A stretch of DNA of 64,000 bases from Zygnema cylindricum (Eukaryota > Streptophyta > Zygnematophyceae > Zygnematales > Zygnemataceae). Location of the stretch: NCBI GenBank assembly GCA_037447655.1, contig JBBHKE010000288.1, positions 1 to 64,000 of the forward strand, read 5' to 3'. The translations under genes and the position numbers were made by a program. The notes under the pieces are model-generated. The model was given only the letters and a program-made list of their open reading frames with translations, searched no databases and was not told where the DNA came from. Of the stretch, positions 31,589 to 44,878 are shown one piece after another (the stretch's first letter is position 1; every line of letters starts with the position of its first letter).

Positions 31589-33405
31589 AGTTTGTCGTCG
31601 GTTAACTTTATATGTGTTCCATTATTTCCGTTGATATAGTTGATTCACCCACGCCGATAAAATTTTCTCCCCGTTTAAATACCGCAACCCACACACGAAC
31701 AACCAAAGGGTCATTGAAAAACAAACCCTAACAAAGCGTCAAAACGCCATCAAACAAGCTAAGTTATCCTTCAATTTTGTGTTTGCGTTTCTTTGTTCAC
31801 ATGTACTCAGTTGGCTTACCATTGTGGTTTTATAATAAAGTCTTACATCCTATTGGTACTACATACATGACCTTTAGGGTAGAGAACATGTGTGACTAAC
31901 TAGCATGTAATAAAAATAATTTATTAAAAAACTGCGAATGGGATCCACAAAAGTGGATGGGAAAGACGAGACTGAAAATCTTGCAGGCGAAAAAAAAAAA
32001 CAGTTACGAAGGGAACTAGCACATCGACAAATGGTGCAATAGGAGACATTCTATAATCCATAAACTGTGCAGTTAGTCGCTTAACATAATCCATAAACTG
32101 TGCAGTTAGTCGCTTAACAGTACGTGTAATAAAAGTAAAACAAAATAGTGTAATAATGTTTGAAAAACGTACAAATAGTACGTTAAATTTGTGTATTGAA
32201 GAGGGTGTTTTAAATAGAATTACACTCGTTTTTACCTTTTATGTTTTTTACGCTACCTATAATAGCCTTGATAAGTAATTATAATTATACAGACTAAATT
32301 ATGTTTTGCAACGTGGCTCATTTGGCCCGGTGAATTAAACAAAGTCATCAACATAATGATTTTGGCTAAAAAAGATCCCAACGCAATTAGAGTGATTATG
32401 GCTTCACTGCATACACATAATTATGTATGTATATCAAATATAAATGTATTTATATTTTTATGTTTTTATATCAATATTATTGCGTAACATTGTAATGCGA
32501 GCGGCTTGGAAGTTGTTTCGATGTCGGGACCTAATCGATAAGCAAAAGCTACATATACGACAAAAGCGAAACATTACAATATGTTTCCGACGGAGTCCGC
32601 CCTAAAACTATTGTTTTAAGGACAAGTCAATCAACGGCCGTTACACGTGCGTGAACCGTGTCTTGTTTCTCGTGCCCGTTTATCATACCGGATTATCATG
32701 CCCGTTCCAAAAAACGATCACCCCTACCTTTTCACTAGCTGGTCCTGCGTTTTATATACTCCTACTTTAGAACGGGGCATGTTCAACCTCTGCGCCACTT
32801 TTGGCGAACCGCGCATAACTTTAAAGTAGCCCGGTCGGTGTCCGTATGGTCGTGGTCGTTGTCGCCGTCGGCGTCGCTTTCGTGGTCGTTGTCGCCATCG
32901 TGTTATGTAAAACGACGTCATTGCGACAATATCGTTTTTGACAGCGGATCTACCGTAATTTGAATTTGTGCATCGTGTCACTATTTCCGGTCGGACACGT
33001 CCGCACATCCGGACACATCGGTCGACGTCGCTTTCGTGCTCGCTATTTAAATTTACCCAACCGGTGTCGGTGTGGTCGTGATCGTGGCCGTTGTCGTTGT
33101 CGTCGTATTGGTCGTTATAACAACATCGAATACATCACCCTTCCGTACTAGAGTCGACGGCGGACTTCCGTACTGTGGATGGACAAGGCAAAAATCATGA
33201 CAAACACAGCGTCTACATAAAGGTTTCTTGCAAAGCCACCAAAACACTAAAATTTAAAGATACTGATATCAGCGATTCTCCTCAGTAGGATCCAACAGTT
33301 TATCTTGGTTCGTTGTTTTTAAAGATCAAGTTTAGGAGCCATTTAGCTAGGTTTGGACAAATTCGGGGCATAACCAAAACGGAATATGATGGCCGTACAG
33401 TCACC
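31589..33405. other. Intergenic with low-complexity GTCGTNGTCG stretches
   Basis: No gene supported. 32845-32905 and 33060-33120 consist of GGTCGTGGTCGTTGTCG-like repeats giving Arg-rich or Thr-rich spurious frames. A short direct repeat (CATAAACTGTGCAGTTAGTC, about 32058 and 32092) is present. Confidence 0.4.
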
Positions 33406-34531
33406 TGGAATTATGTGACCTCCATTCTCCATTGGTCCACAGAATGTCCAGCTTATCTAAATCCTCTAGGATAATATTTGCACTTATGACTTTAACAATT
33501 AATAAATGCCACCCTGGCACGCAAAAACTTTGACCGATTACACCCTTCTGTAGCCTGGACTTCCTTGAGTTCGCAGCAAAAAGAATCACTAAAATTGCTC
33601 CCTTGACCATTAAGTTATGGTTGTTCAAAGACAACGAATTTATACAGATGGCCTCTAGGAGAGAGGGCCTTAAAAAAAAGGTCTAAGTCCTAAGAACCTA
33701 CTCACAACCCCTCTAGACCAATCAAATGATCATACACTACATAATATATATACAATGTATGGTAGCCGCAATACTTTATGTACGGAATTATTCGGCACCA
33801 ATCTCGGTCTGCCACGTGGCAAATAATTCGTCGCCGTTGTGTCCCTTTCTTTTGTAGCATCCTATAGGGTGGTGCCACGTGTTAGTTTTCCTCCACTTTG
33901 GCGAAGTGCTCCCAAAAAGTCTTTCCAGCATGCCGACACCCACGCGTGCCGTCTGTTTATAATTCGACGATAAATTCTGACCGTTCGATCCTAACGGCGC
34001 GTCGAATAATCTTTGTTGACCGTCGAAATTCTACGGTCGTCATTCCGTGTTGATTGTTGAATTTCTATGACCGTCATTTCGTGTTGACTTTTGTCGTCAA
34101 TTGCGAATGGAATTTGATTTCGTCCGTTGAAATTAGATGTCGTTTCGTTTATTTCGTATGATACAGTATTTCATGTGGTACTGCACGTTTCATGTTCATT
34201 TTCTTTTGTATGTGTCGTTGCGTCATTATTTATATATTTATCACATACGGTCTATGTAACGTTTCATCAAGACCTATTGGACAAAGAAAGCGATTAGACG
34301 GTACAGCAATTATCTGGAGGACACAGGATCATGAACTCTTGACTGTTATTTTTTGTAGGGGGTGTTTTTTTTGCCTTGTCTTCTTATGTGCCTGAGACAG
34401 CCATGGCTGCCTTATTTGCTTGAGACAGCAATGGCTGTTTGGCAGTTCTCAGTGACTGCGACAAGTATGAGAACTGTAAAATGACCATAGACTAACAAAA
34501 TAGATAGAATACAAAATACCCCTTTTCAACA
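33406..34531 (-). repeat. LTR of element E (3' LTR)
   Basis: Plus-strand ends TGGAATTATG and CTTTTCAACA correspond to TGTTGAAAAG...CA on the element strand. Partner of 42344-43374. Confidence 0.8.
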
Positions 34532-37500
34532 CTCCCCTTATTTTCTAGTCTATCTTTTGCTTCCGTCCATTTGGATGTTGATCTCCCCTCATTTCCCTTC
34601 TTAAATTCCATTGGAAGCGTAAAACTATTTGCTTTATCCATTTGAAAATTTTCAAGCATATTTAAAAATGCTTCCTTTTTAGTTAGTCTAATTGTTTTCT
34701 TCTCTCTATCCCTCTCCATCTGAATTCCGAAAATATACTTTGCCTCCCCCAAGTCCTTCATTTTAAATCTACTCTTTAGATCCTTTTTCAATCATTAATT
34801 TTCTCCATTGATTTACTCAAAACAAGCAAATCATCAAAATAGATGGCAATGAAATTTTTGCCTTCCTTGTCCTCAAATAGATAGATGGAATGATCCGAAC
34901 TGATTCGGATATATCCCAAACTCGTCAAAAACTCGTCCAACTTCTTGTTCCATTGGCGTGGAGCTTGCTTTAGTTCATAAAGGGACTTTATCAATCAACA
35001 CACCTTACTTTCTTCTCCTTTCTCCACAAATCCTTCCAGCTGTTGCATGAAGATCTCTTCTTCTAATTCTCCGTGTAAGAAAGTGGTTTTGATGTCCATT
35101 TGGTGCACTTCCATGTCTTCCGCTGTCGGTAGACTGAGTAGATCCCGGACGGAGGGAAATATAGCAACCGGAGCGAAGGTCTCCTCATAATCGATTCCCT
35201 CCTTCTGTGTGAACCCCTTTGCCACTAATCTGGCCTTGTATCGCTCGATAACATTATCCGGATTAGGTTTCAACTTAAATATCCACTTGCATCCTATCAG
35301 TTTTTTGTCGAAAGACAATCCACCAGCTCTAATGTGTTTGCTTCCATAATGGAAGTCATCTCATCATTAATAGCTGTCATCCATCTACTACATTCTGGAC
35401 TATTAATTGCTTCCAAGTAAGTTTGGGGCTCGCTCAAATGTGACATCTTAGTTCTCTTGTTGATCATTTTTCTCTCTTGAAGTCTCTTGCTGCTTCTCGT
35501 TCCTCTTTCAAACACTGATGTTGGATTGGAGGGTAATCTTGGATTTCTCCAAACGGCTTCATCTTCTCCCTTATCCGTGGAGTCTATCTCCGAATATTCA
35601 TCATTCATTTCCGGTCTTTCCTCGCTTTCTTTCTCGGTTTGAATCGGAAGGTGTGACTCCAACAGAGGGTCACTCTCGATCATTTTTTTTCTCTGCAAGG
35701 TCAAGTTGAACCGGAGTTCGGTTAGAAAAATCTGAATCTAACTCATTTTTGGATTCAATTCTAATTCTAACCAGTTTAGTGTATTTAAAGGGATCTATGG
35801 ACTTTCGTTCATCCATGACTACCAAGTGTTCTACTAGAATGATGTCTTCTATTTCGAGATCATAAACTCTATATCCTTTTACATTTTCATCATACCCAAG
35901 TAGGTATCCCGGCTTTCCCATTGCATCTAACTTCCAATCAGTTTTTTTTTGTGTTTAGACTAAACACTTGACTCCCGAACACCTTTAAGTGTGAAATATT
36001 AGGTTTTCTCCTGGTCCATCTTTCATAAGGTGTTTGTCCTTTTACCGCCGAGGTAAGGACTCTATTTTTGAGATAGTTAGCACAATTCATAGCTTCTGCG
36101 CAATTTTTTATTCTTATCTTTTTAACTGACAATATGCTACGTGCACTATCACTTAATGTCCTATTTAGTCTCTCGGCTACAGCATTTTGTTTTGGGTTCT
36201 TTGGGACAGTCTTTTGGTGTTGAACCCCTTCCTTTTTCAAATAATCCTTAAACTCATTAGAAGTGTATTCCCCCCCATTATCACTCCTCACTCTCTTTAT
36301 AGGTGTCCCATGAAGCTTTTCACTCCATGCTTTATACTCGTTAAAATAAGCCAAAGCCTCAAATTTGTTTATCAAGAAATATACTCTAGAGTATCTAGAC
36401 CAATCATCAGTGATAGTAAACATAAATCTTTTCACTCCAACTGATGGCACTTTAGCCGGTCCCCATAATGTCAGTATGAATCAAATCTAAGACCTTTCCA
36501 CCCATATATGTTGCGGTTTTTGAAAAAGGCAATCTGTGGGCCTTGCCTTTAGCACATCCACTACAATCATCCAAGGTCTCATTATCTCCAAAATGTATTC
36601 CCTCAACTACACCCATTTTTTTCATTTCTTTCAATTTATCTTGATGCACATATCCCAATCTTTTATGCCACATCATTGAATCACTTACACCGGCATAGTA
36701 AACTCTCGTCTTCCCATTACTCAAATTCAGCCTAAACATTCATTGGCTTACCCTTTTTACCTGTGAAGTACACTTCATTCTCATAGCTAGCAACAAAGAC
36801 TCATTTCTTAGTACTTGTCTCAAAACCCTTATCAAGATTCTTATTCAACTTTGGAATAAAAAGAATATCAGAAAAAGTGACTATGGATGTCTTCCCATCA
36901 ACTAGGACTCTTAGATCCACAAATCCCACTAAATTAGTGGTTAATATTCTCCTATCCCAATACTTTATCTCTACAGTATGGATCTTTCTCATTTTTATAA
37001 AAAATGGTTTTTCTCTACATATATGCATAGAGGCCACTGCATCAATAACCCAGCCTTCTTCAAGAGCTTCTTTTACTCCACCGAAAGCACAATTTTTCCT
37101 CCTTGGAATCTCCAACTCACCTTTCACCTCCAGCTCCTCGTTGAGGAGAAGTTCTCTTTCTTCGTCATGGGAATCCTCTCTCGTGACTTGTGTTGCCACA
37201 AATGCCTTCTTCTTTCCCACGGTTGATTCTCGAATCTGCCCCTCCTTCAATCTCAACTCTGTAAGTTTAGTACTCTCCGCCATGTAATGTCTCGATTTCT
37301 TACAAAAGTAACAGAGCCCCGTCGAAGGCCTCGATCCAGATCCGTCCTATTGGTTTTCCATTTCCTTCTCCATCAAAGTTTCCATAAGGCTTCTTGGAAT
37401 CTTTATCTCCCCGGATAGCTCCAACAACCAATGCTTGACAACTCTTTCCTCCTTTTTGAATCTCAATTGTGCTTTCTAGAACCAAAGTAATCTCCACAAC

Positions 37501-37962
37501 AGAGTTCTAAATCCATCGATGATTTGGCAAATCCTAAACCTTGTTGACAATGTTTTCATAATCACCTGGAAGTTTCATCAACAAAGTATTCACCTTCTCT
37601 TTCTTGGTCTCCTTTTTTCCTACACTCTCCAACTCTAAGAATAACCCGGCCAAGTCATTACAAAAGTCTAACATCTTTCCCCCTTTGTACACATATGTTT
37701 GTATCTCTTGATCTGCCAACTTTTGAGCTGAATCATACCACTCTTGTAAAATGTTGACAAAAGTCTACAACAACTCATCCGCCCTGTCCACATGAACATG
37801 AGGTGTTACAATTGCTTGTTTGAGATGTCCGAGAATAAAATGAGCGCCACGGTGTTGTTGAAATCCCTGAATTTAAATGTCATTTGTTTCGATTTTTTGA
37901 ACATTTGTTATCGGAATTGATCGAGTAGCTATCGGTGTGAGTGTTTCCTTCCCTTTCTCCTT
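34532..37962 (-). pseudogene. Element E gag (C-terminal part) and pol, decayed
   Basis: In transcription order: gag remainder (near 37720), protease region with V-I-D-A-V-A-S-M-H-I-C in place of D-S-G, integrase with H-K-R-L-G-Y-V-H and C-S-G-C-A-K-G-K zinc-finger halves (36739-36452), the R-S-D-N-G-G-E-Y and N-A-V-A-E-R-L-N catalytic regions (36450-35938), RT with Q-M-D-I-K-T-T-F-L-H-G (35318-34995) and Y-F-D-D-L-L (near 34830), and the start of the RT thumb (34791-34492). RNase H is missing, so the 3' part of pol is deleted. Every segment is separated by frameshifts or stops. Confidence 0.85.
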
Positions 37963-37967
37963 CCATG
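37963..37967. other. Target-site duplication of F, left copy (CCATG)
   Basis: Identical to 42106-42110 immediately after F. It falls inside the gag of element E. Confidence 0.9.
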
Positions 37968-39059
37968 TGAAATTCTATGGGCTCCATTGCCCACAGAATT
38001 CGCAGATCCAAAAGAAGCTAATCTAGATAGTGCTGACTCCAAGTTGATATTAACCCAAATGAATGATCCCTTGACAATCAGAACCCCAATACACCTTCAC
38101 CCTTGTGAAGAGAAGACCTTCTGTGTGCTTAGTTCCACCACAGAATGCAAAGCTTAAATATGTGTTTTGGACAATATTCCCCACTTTGACTTTCCCACTT
38201 AATAAGTGTCACCCTAGCACGCAAAGACTCTGACCGACTACACCCCTGTGTAGCTTGGGCTCCCTTGAGTCCGCAGCAAAAAGAATCACTGAATTTGCTC
38301 ACCCGAGTATTCTTATGGCTGGTCAAAGATGACCTTTATAGTTACAAGCTCTCTTAGTGAGAGGTACCGAAATATCACTAAGTCTTAGTCTGCCTACTCA
38401 TGACTACCTACTACTAAACCCTAGTCAAATAGGAACACTATATAGTATAAGAAGGTACGATGGGCGATGTAGTTATTGTACGGCCATTGTACAACATGGT
38501 CTACAAGGTGACATCTTCCAAATCGGGAGCCATGGTTCCTCCTCCCATCTTCTCCGGTGTCGAATAATGTGGTCCCACGTGGCACCGCGTGACGCTATCC
38601 CCAAAGGCCACCGAAAGCTTATTGTGGGTGGCGGCTGTAATGGTGGCTTTCCGATCAGTTGTATTTATACGACTTCGATTCGCTTCCATGCATGAATTGA
38701 TTAATGCGGGTTTTCGTTAGTCTGCTGCAAATTAGTCCTTTGAATCAATAGATAAATATGCGTGAAACGATCGACATGTATCGTTTCGTTAGTGACTTAA
38801 TGGGTAAGACGTTGGTTTATATAGTAGCCTACAGACCACGGTTCAAATCCGGCCAATGACAGTATTTTGCTAAAACTAGTAAAATACCTTCTAATTCATT
38901 CTGCCTTCTTAATGATGCGACAACCATAGCGTGCCTTTGGTCTTCTCTTTCTCTCTCTTTACATTCTAACTAAAATATAGAAGTAAACTATTAATCACCT
39001 CTTTTCAACACTCTATTTATTTTTCCAATACAGACCTAGAAAATACATAAATTTCAACA
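37968..39059 (-). repeat. LTR of element F (3' LTR)
   Basis: On the element strand it runs from TGTTGAAATTTATG to AGAATTTCA, with the polypurine tract AAAATAAGGGGAG just upstream. Confidence 0.88.
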
Positions 39060-39609
39060 CTCCCCTTATTTTCTAGTCTACTTTCTTTTCAACTCCCACT
39101 AAACACATTTTTTTTCTTCTTCTTTCTTTTCTCCTCATAAAACTCTAAGTGAATACCCTTGTATTTAAACAAGTGTATTAGATGAACCGAAATAATAATT
39201 ACATCACACATTTTATTTTGCATGCCATTTTTCATAAATCCGAGAAAATATTTTATCCACCTCATTTCTTTTCCATCCACACTAAAACCAATTTCCCTCT
39301 TGCATTTTAAACAGCCAGCCCCATCTCCAATCTGCAACACACACCCATTTTCTAACCCTTTTACAGGTACACCTTCATAAATGCCATCACTCCCACTAGT
39401 GATGTCAAATCCATTACCCCCCAAATTTTCCCAGAAACAAGTGTCCCCACTAAGTTCCTCATAAGATCTATGTCTTCCGTACTCATATTTTTATCCATGA
39501 TACTCACCCCATTTTCTGAACTTTCCTCACTCTCTCCTATGGAATTCTTTCCGCTACCACTTTCTATTTTTCTTCCCAATAAATATTTCTCCTCCCCTAA
39601 ACCTTTCAT
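39060..39609 (-). pseudogene. Residual RT-thumb/RNase H fragment of element F
   Basis: The frame from 39609 (G-E-E-K-Y-L-L-G-R-K-I) aligns with the G-E-A-K-Y-I-L-G-I-Q-V region of sister elements, and the frame from 39424 (G-D-G-A-G-C-L-K-C-K) aligns with the RNase H stretch G-D-G-A-C-C-W-S-S-K. Catalytic residues are not conserved. Confidence 0.6.
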
Positions 39610-39628
39610 TAAATATTCCTCTTCTCCC

Positions 39629-41031
39629 CTATCTTTTAAAAACCCCCTCTAGATTTACTTCTCCCCTTTCCTCGAAAGCCGTTGAAGTCTCACTTTCCGA
39701 CCAGTTTTCTGTTTTCAAAATAACTATTAAATTATCCTCATTATTTTTATTTTTCCCTTTTTCAATTATACATTCTAGATCTGACTTTCTATACTCCTTG
39801 ACATCCACATCATGTCTAACTCCTTTAAGTACCAACCTTCCCTTTACTTCCCTTATACCTCCAAAAGCACACTGTTGCTTTCGTGGAATTTGTGTATACT
39901 TTTCTCTCTTCTCCATTCTACCAATGTGGAGAAGCTCTAAGATTTCTTTATTCTCTTTCTGCTCTTCCCTTTCTTCCTCCTCATCCACATTCCAACTTCT
40001 AAGTTCTTTCAAACAAGGACATTCCTCCATATAATGATCCGTTTCCCTACAAAAGAAGCCAACGCCCTTTTTCAAAGCTCCCCTTTCTTTTCCTCTCCCT
40101 CTCTTTCCACCAAAGTTCCGATAAGGTTTACCTTCGTCTTTCTTCCTCTCATCATGCTTCCGCTCGTCAACGCTGTTCCTCTCATCGCGCTTCCGCCAAT
40201 CACCACCAGTTGTAAATGCATTCACCCTGTCACTTCCCCTACGAAGCTCCAAAGTGCTTTCCCTCACAAGAATTATCCCCACGGTAAAGCTGCAAGTCCA
40301 TGAGGAGCCACCCATTGCCTGCATACGATTAATGATGTTTTCGTACTCATCTGGGAGTTTCATGAGTAGTGTATTAATCTTTCTCTCCTCAGATTCTACA
40401 TATCCCGCACTAGAAAACTCAACATATAACGCAGCAATATCATTGCAAAACTCTATCATGTTGCCGCCTTTATAAACATAGGCCTTTATTTCTTGTTTTA
40501 CTAACTGCTGCCTCTGTATAGTCTCACTCCCATAAATCTGACTCAGTGTTTCCCAAATTTCTGAAGACTTCGTTAGATTTAAAAGAGTGATAGCTATAGA
40601 CTTAGACACGTATCTCAGTATGAGATGTTTTGCTATAGTGTTTTTGTATTCCCATATTTTCTTGTCGTTTTCTTCAGTTTTTGGTTCATTATAACCCCCA
40701 CAAGTGGAACCGTAGCCAAGAGCCTAGCTCCGCTCACCATAGGTGTCCCTTTATCCTTCTCCCCTATATCCCCATCCACGAAAAGGTTTTTCCTTTCACC
40801 TTTCGTTGCATCTGAACTCCGGTTGATATTCTGGGCAGCCTCAAATGGTTCTCCATAATAAGCTCCTCCAAAGCCAGGTGGCAGACATCTCACTTGTCCA
40901 GAAACAATTCCCCATAAACGCTTCTCGAAAAGTAATCCCTCCATTGTAAACTCCCAATAAGTGAAGTCTGTTCCATCCAACATAGGCACCCTAGATGGTG
41001 GGCCCATAACCTGAAATTCTATGGGCTCCAT
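39629..41031 (-). CDS. Gag of element F (one frameshift)
   Basis: The frame starts at ATG 41031, inside the 5' LTR, as M-E-P-I-E-F-Q-V-M-G-P-P-S, and runs to 40633. After one frameshift near 40680 it continues from about 40609 to 39629 (326 codons open). It contains the family stretch A-Y-V-Y-K-G-G-N-M-I-E-F-C-N-D and L-M-K-L-P-D-E-Y-E-N-I. The nucleocapsid zinc knuckle reads F-F-C-R-E-T-D-H-Y-M-E-E-C, so the first Cys of C-x2-C-x4-H-x4-C is lost. Gag forms the virus-like particle that packages retrotransposon RNA. Confidence 0.75.
40997..41011 (-). promoter_or_regulatory. Primer-binding site of element F
   Basis: On the element strand it reads GGTTATGGGCCCACC directly after the LTR. This is the complement of the initiator tRNA-Met anticodon arm (GGTGGGCCCATAACC). 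Confidence 0.8.
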
Positions 41032-42105
41032 TGCCCACAGAAATCCCAGATCCAAAAGAAGCTAATCTAGATAGTGCCAACTCTAAGTTGATATTAACCC
41101 AAATGAATGATCCCTTGACAATCAGAACCCTAATACACCTTCACCCCTGTAGAGATAAGACCTTCTGTGTGCTCAGTTCCACCACAGAATGCAAAGCTTA
41201 AATATGTGTTTTGGACAATATTTCCCACTTTAACTTTTTCACTGAATAAGTGCCACATTGGCACGCAAAGACTCTTACCGACTACACCCATGTGTAGCTT
41301 GGACTCCCCTGAGTCCGCAGCAAAAAGAATCACTGAATTTGCTCACCCGAGCATTAAGTTATGGCTTGTCAAAGATGACCTTTATAGTTACAAGCGCTCT
41401 TAGAGAGAGGTACCGAAATATCACTAAATCTTAGTCTGCCTACTCATGACTACCTACTACTAAACCCTAGTCCAATAGGAACACTATATAGTAGAAGAAG
41501 GTACGATGGGCGATGTACTTATTGTACGGCCATTGTACGACATGGTCTACAAGGTGACATCTGCCAAATCGGGAGCCATGGTTCCTCCTCCCATCTTCTC
41601 TGGTGTCGAAGAATGTGGCGCCTTGTGGCACCGCGTGACGCTATCCCCAAAGGCCGCCAAAAGCTTATTGCGGGTGGTGGTTGTAATGGTGGCCGTCCGA
41701 TTTGTTGTATTTATACGACTTCGATTCGCTTCCATGCATGAATTGATTAATGCGCGTTTCCGTTAGTCTGTTGCGAATCAGTCCTTTGAATCAATAGATA
41801 AATATGCGTGAAACGATCGACATGTATCGTTTCGTTAGTGACTTAATGGATAAGACGTTGGTTTATATAGTAGCCTACAGACCCCGGTTCAAATCCGGCC
41901 AGTGGCAGTATTTTGCTAAAACTAGTAGAATACCTTATAATTCATTCTACCTCCTTAATGATGCTGCAACCATGGCGTGCATTTGGTCCTCTCCTTCTCT
42001 TTCTTTACATTCTAACAAAAATATAGAAGTGGACTATTAATCACCTCTTTTCAACACTCTATTTATTTTTCCAATACAGTCTTAGAATATACATAAATTT
42101 CAACA
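41012..42105 (-). repeat. LTR of element F (5' LTR)
   Basis: Partner of 37968-39059, with an antisense tRNA-like segment at 41838-41903. The last 20 nt on the element strand include ATGGAG. Confidence 0.88.
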
Positions 42106-42110
42106 CCATG

Positions 42111-42363
42111 TGTCCGACACGATGTTTTGTACAACATCTTCTTCAACCTCTACCTCCGGAGATCCTCGTGTGAATTAAGATCCTTTAAACCTTGGTGGAA
42201 CTCTCAATTTTACAGTTGGCCGAGGCACACGACCACTCACAATGCCCCATAGTATTTTTTCAAATAATGCACCCCTCATGGTTTCCCAATATATGAACCT
42301 TGTTCCATTGAAATTGGGCAATTCAGAGGGTGGGCCCATAACGTGTAATTCTGTGACCTCCAT
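42111..42363 (-). pseudogene. Element E gag, N-terminal part
   Basis: The frame starts at ATG 42363 inside the 5' LTR (M-E-V-T-E-L-H-V-M-G-P-P-S-E-L-P), crosses the primer-binding site and carries F-I-Y-W-E-T and W-G-I-V-S-G as in the sister elements. The open frame ends at 42175, and F separates it from the rest of gag at 37962. Confidence 0.8.
42329..42343 (-). promoter_or_regulatory. Primer-binding site of element E
   Basis: Element strand CGTTATGGGCCCACC, one mismatch from the other copies, directly after the LTR. Confidence 0.75.
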
Positions 42364-43374
42364 TGGTCCACAGAATATCCAACTTATATGAAGCCTCTAG
42401 GATTATATTTGCACTTTTGACTTTAACAATGAATAAGTGTCACCTTGGCACGCAACAACTTTGACCGACTACACCTCTGTGTAGCTTGTACTCCTTTTAG
42501 GCCGAAGCAAAAAGAATCACTCAAATTGCTCCCTTGAGCATTAAGGTATGGTTGTTCAAAGTCAACAGATTTATACAAATGGCCTCTAAGAGAGAGGGCT
42601 TTCAATAAAAATTCTAAGTCCTAAGAACCTACTCATAGCCCCTCTAAACTAATCAAATTATCATACACTACATAACGTATATACAATGTACGGTTGCCCT
42701 AGTACTTTATGTACGGAATTTATTCAGCACCAGTCGTCCCCGTTGTGTCCCTTTCTTCTCTAGCATCCTATAGGGTGGTGCCACGTGTCAATTTTCTTCC
42801 ACTTTGGCGCCAAAATAGTCTTTTCGGCATGCTGACACTCACGCGATCTATTCTAGTTGTTCGATCTTGATGGCGCGCCAAATAATTTTTGTTGACTGTT
42901 GAAGTTATACAGCCGTCGTTCCGTGTTGACCGTTGAATTATTACGACCGTCATTCTGTGTTGACCTTTGTCGTCGATCGCAAGCTACATTTGATTTTGTC
43001 TGTTTAAATTAGATGTCGTTTTGTTTACTTCGTACGGTACAATATTTCGTGCGGTACTGTATGTTTCATGTTCATTTTGTTTCGTATCTGTTGTTGCGTC
43101 ATTATTTATAAATTTATCACATACGATCTATATAACATTCCATCAAGACCTATTGGACAAAGCAAACGACTAGACCATACAGTAATTATCCGGAGGGCAC
43201 AAGATCAATTCCCACTCCTGATTGTTACCATTTGAAGTTTTTCTGCTTGTTTTCTTATCTGCCTGAGACAGCCATGGCTGCTTGGTAATTCTCAGTGACT
43301 ACAACAAGTATGAGAACTGTAAAATGACCATATACTAAAAAAAAAGATAAAATACAAAATACCATTTTTCAACA
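42344..43374 (-). repeat. LTR of element E (5' LTR)
   Basis: On the element strand it runs from TGTTGAAAAATGG to CAGAATTACA. An antisense tRNA-like segment lies at about 43148-43215. Confidence 0.82.
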
Positions 43375-44878
43375 TTATCGGGTATCGCAATTAGTGGTAA
43401 TGTTTTATAACGTTCTTTCTGTCCGATTGTGGATCCGACGGTTTTGATTAAAAGGCAAGATTCTCACCCAGTGATAGTCGTTCCTTATGGAAAATCGGAC
43501 AAACATGTACGGAGAAAAAATGTTTTAAGTTGTGAAAATTACATTAAAAATAATAGCGATACATGGTGAAGGTCCATCTAAGGGTAACATTCTATCAGGC
43601 GCTCCCAATAAATGCACAGAAAAGTCTACATACACCGTTTACTAGAAGTGCGCTCCATTGTGTCGGGCCAGTAACAAACCTTCCTCGATTATGATTGTCG
43701 CCACATAGGTTAGAGTCATGATTCTAAATATCTTACAAAAATCTTCAAATGGAAAGTCAAAACAAAATATTTGTACCAACATATGTACTAAGACCTCCGT
43801 ACGAGTGTACTTTGTTGTACTCTGTGTATGTTCACGATATAGAAAGAAAATTCATGAACATCTGTAAAGAAACCATTCCCTCCAAAAAAAAAGCGCGGCA
43901 AAATATGGTCAAACTATGGTCATTGAATAGCAAGAGGAGAGTACTATACTTTTGGTGGGCCAGTGGGTTGCCGGTTGGTTGTCTGTGGGTGGCCGACCGG
44001 TTGAGGTGCATCTATCCAACGTGGTAGGCGACACATGGTTTGTACGACGTGTACGCCTGTGATCACTTGTACAACGTAGATATATTTTTTCCCTTTCACG
44101 TGTATCAATTGTAATGAATGGTAATCATCCAGTTGTACACAACTCTCCTCGCGAAGAGAGTAATGTCCCATTTGATGATGTGCGCGATAGGTTCACGAAT
44201 CTAAAAATGTGAAACATCCAACGGTCAAGAATTACGCCTAAATCATTGGAGCTTCCTGTCAAATTTCGAGTAACGATGTTTCGTCTGACAAAAAAAAATA
44301 AAATGGTACGACTACGTATCGCGTTGTACATAAACGTACGACGTTAAGTTACGAACCCCACTTTTTGCCTAATGGAATGTTACCCTAATTTGTTCAATGA
44401 TGCGTATCGAGACTAAAGTGACGATCTTTAGTTTATAATATTGAGTATTACTGTACTGTAGAGGTTATGATCTTTATCAATATGAGAGCGCGGTCGTGTA
44501 TTGGAAACATGCTACCTCGTTGTAAACCCTAATTTTTAAAAATATATAAAACTGAGTGAAGTTGAATATGATTTTAGTTCTTGTAATCATAAGGCTATCC
44601 CTCAAAATAAAACAAGGAAGGCTGAAAATTTGAGGCCTAGAGCTAAAATGTAAAACCCTAAGAACGCCTAAAACCTTAAAAAATTGTAAACTCCCATAGA
44701 AATGCCAAAATGCCTAAAATAGCCACAAAATGCCTAAAAATTCCTAAAAGACCCTGGAAAAAAGATGCCAAATGTAATAGTTGCAAGATGCTACGTAAGA
44801 CGAACGGAAAAAAAAAATCACTTCTAAAAGGGTTGACATACTTTAATGTATCAACAAATTTTACCAGCGCGATATAAA
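43375..44878. other. Intergenic between elements E and C, no gene seen
   Basis: AT-rich. A possible MITE-like remnant lies at 43380-43563 (GTATCGCAATTAGTGGTAATG and the inverted CATTAAAAATAATAGCGATAC). CCTAAAA-rich sequence resembling the telomere-like repeats occurs at 44640-44760. Confidence 0.4.

Larger units (their letters stand above)
37968..42105 (-). mobile_element. Non-autonomous gag-only copia element F
   Basis: LTRs 37968-39059 and 41012-42105 (1092 and 1094 bp, similar in sequence) flank only 1.95 kb. Target duplication CCATG on both sides. The interior keeps a long gag; protease, integrase and catalytic RT are absent, and only blurred pieces of the RT thumb and RNase H remain near the 3' LTR. 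Orientation is minus. Confidence 0.9.
33406..43374 (-). mobile_element. Copia retrotransposon E (minus strand), interrupted by element F
   Basis: The 3' LTR is 33406-34531 and the 5' LTR is 42344-43374. Internal gag-pol runs right to left and is split by F at 37968-42110. Polypurine tract AAAATAAGGGGAG precedes the 3' LTR (gene strand). The flanks TCACC (left) and TTATC (right) do not form a target duplication, so the ends are old or rearranged. The LTRs have diverged visibly and the coding region has many stops and frameshifts. Confidence 0.85.

Noticed and set aside
34192-34395. 67-codon plus-strand frame
   Set aside because: It lies in the LTR of element E and has no counterpart in the partner LTR.
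38790-38860. Possible functional tRNA gene (also 41838-41903, 45085-45175)
   Set aside because: D-arm and T-arm blocks are present, but the acceptor stem does not pair and the copies lie at a fixed place within LTRs; described as tRNA-like only.
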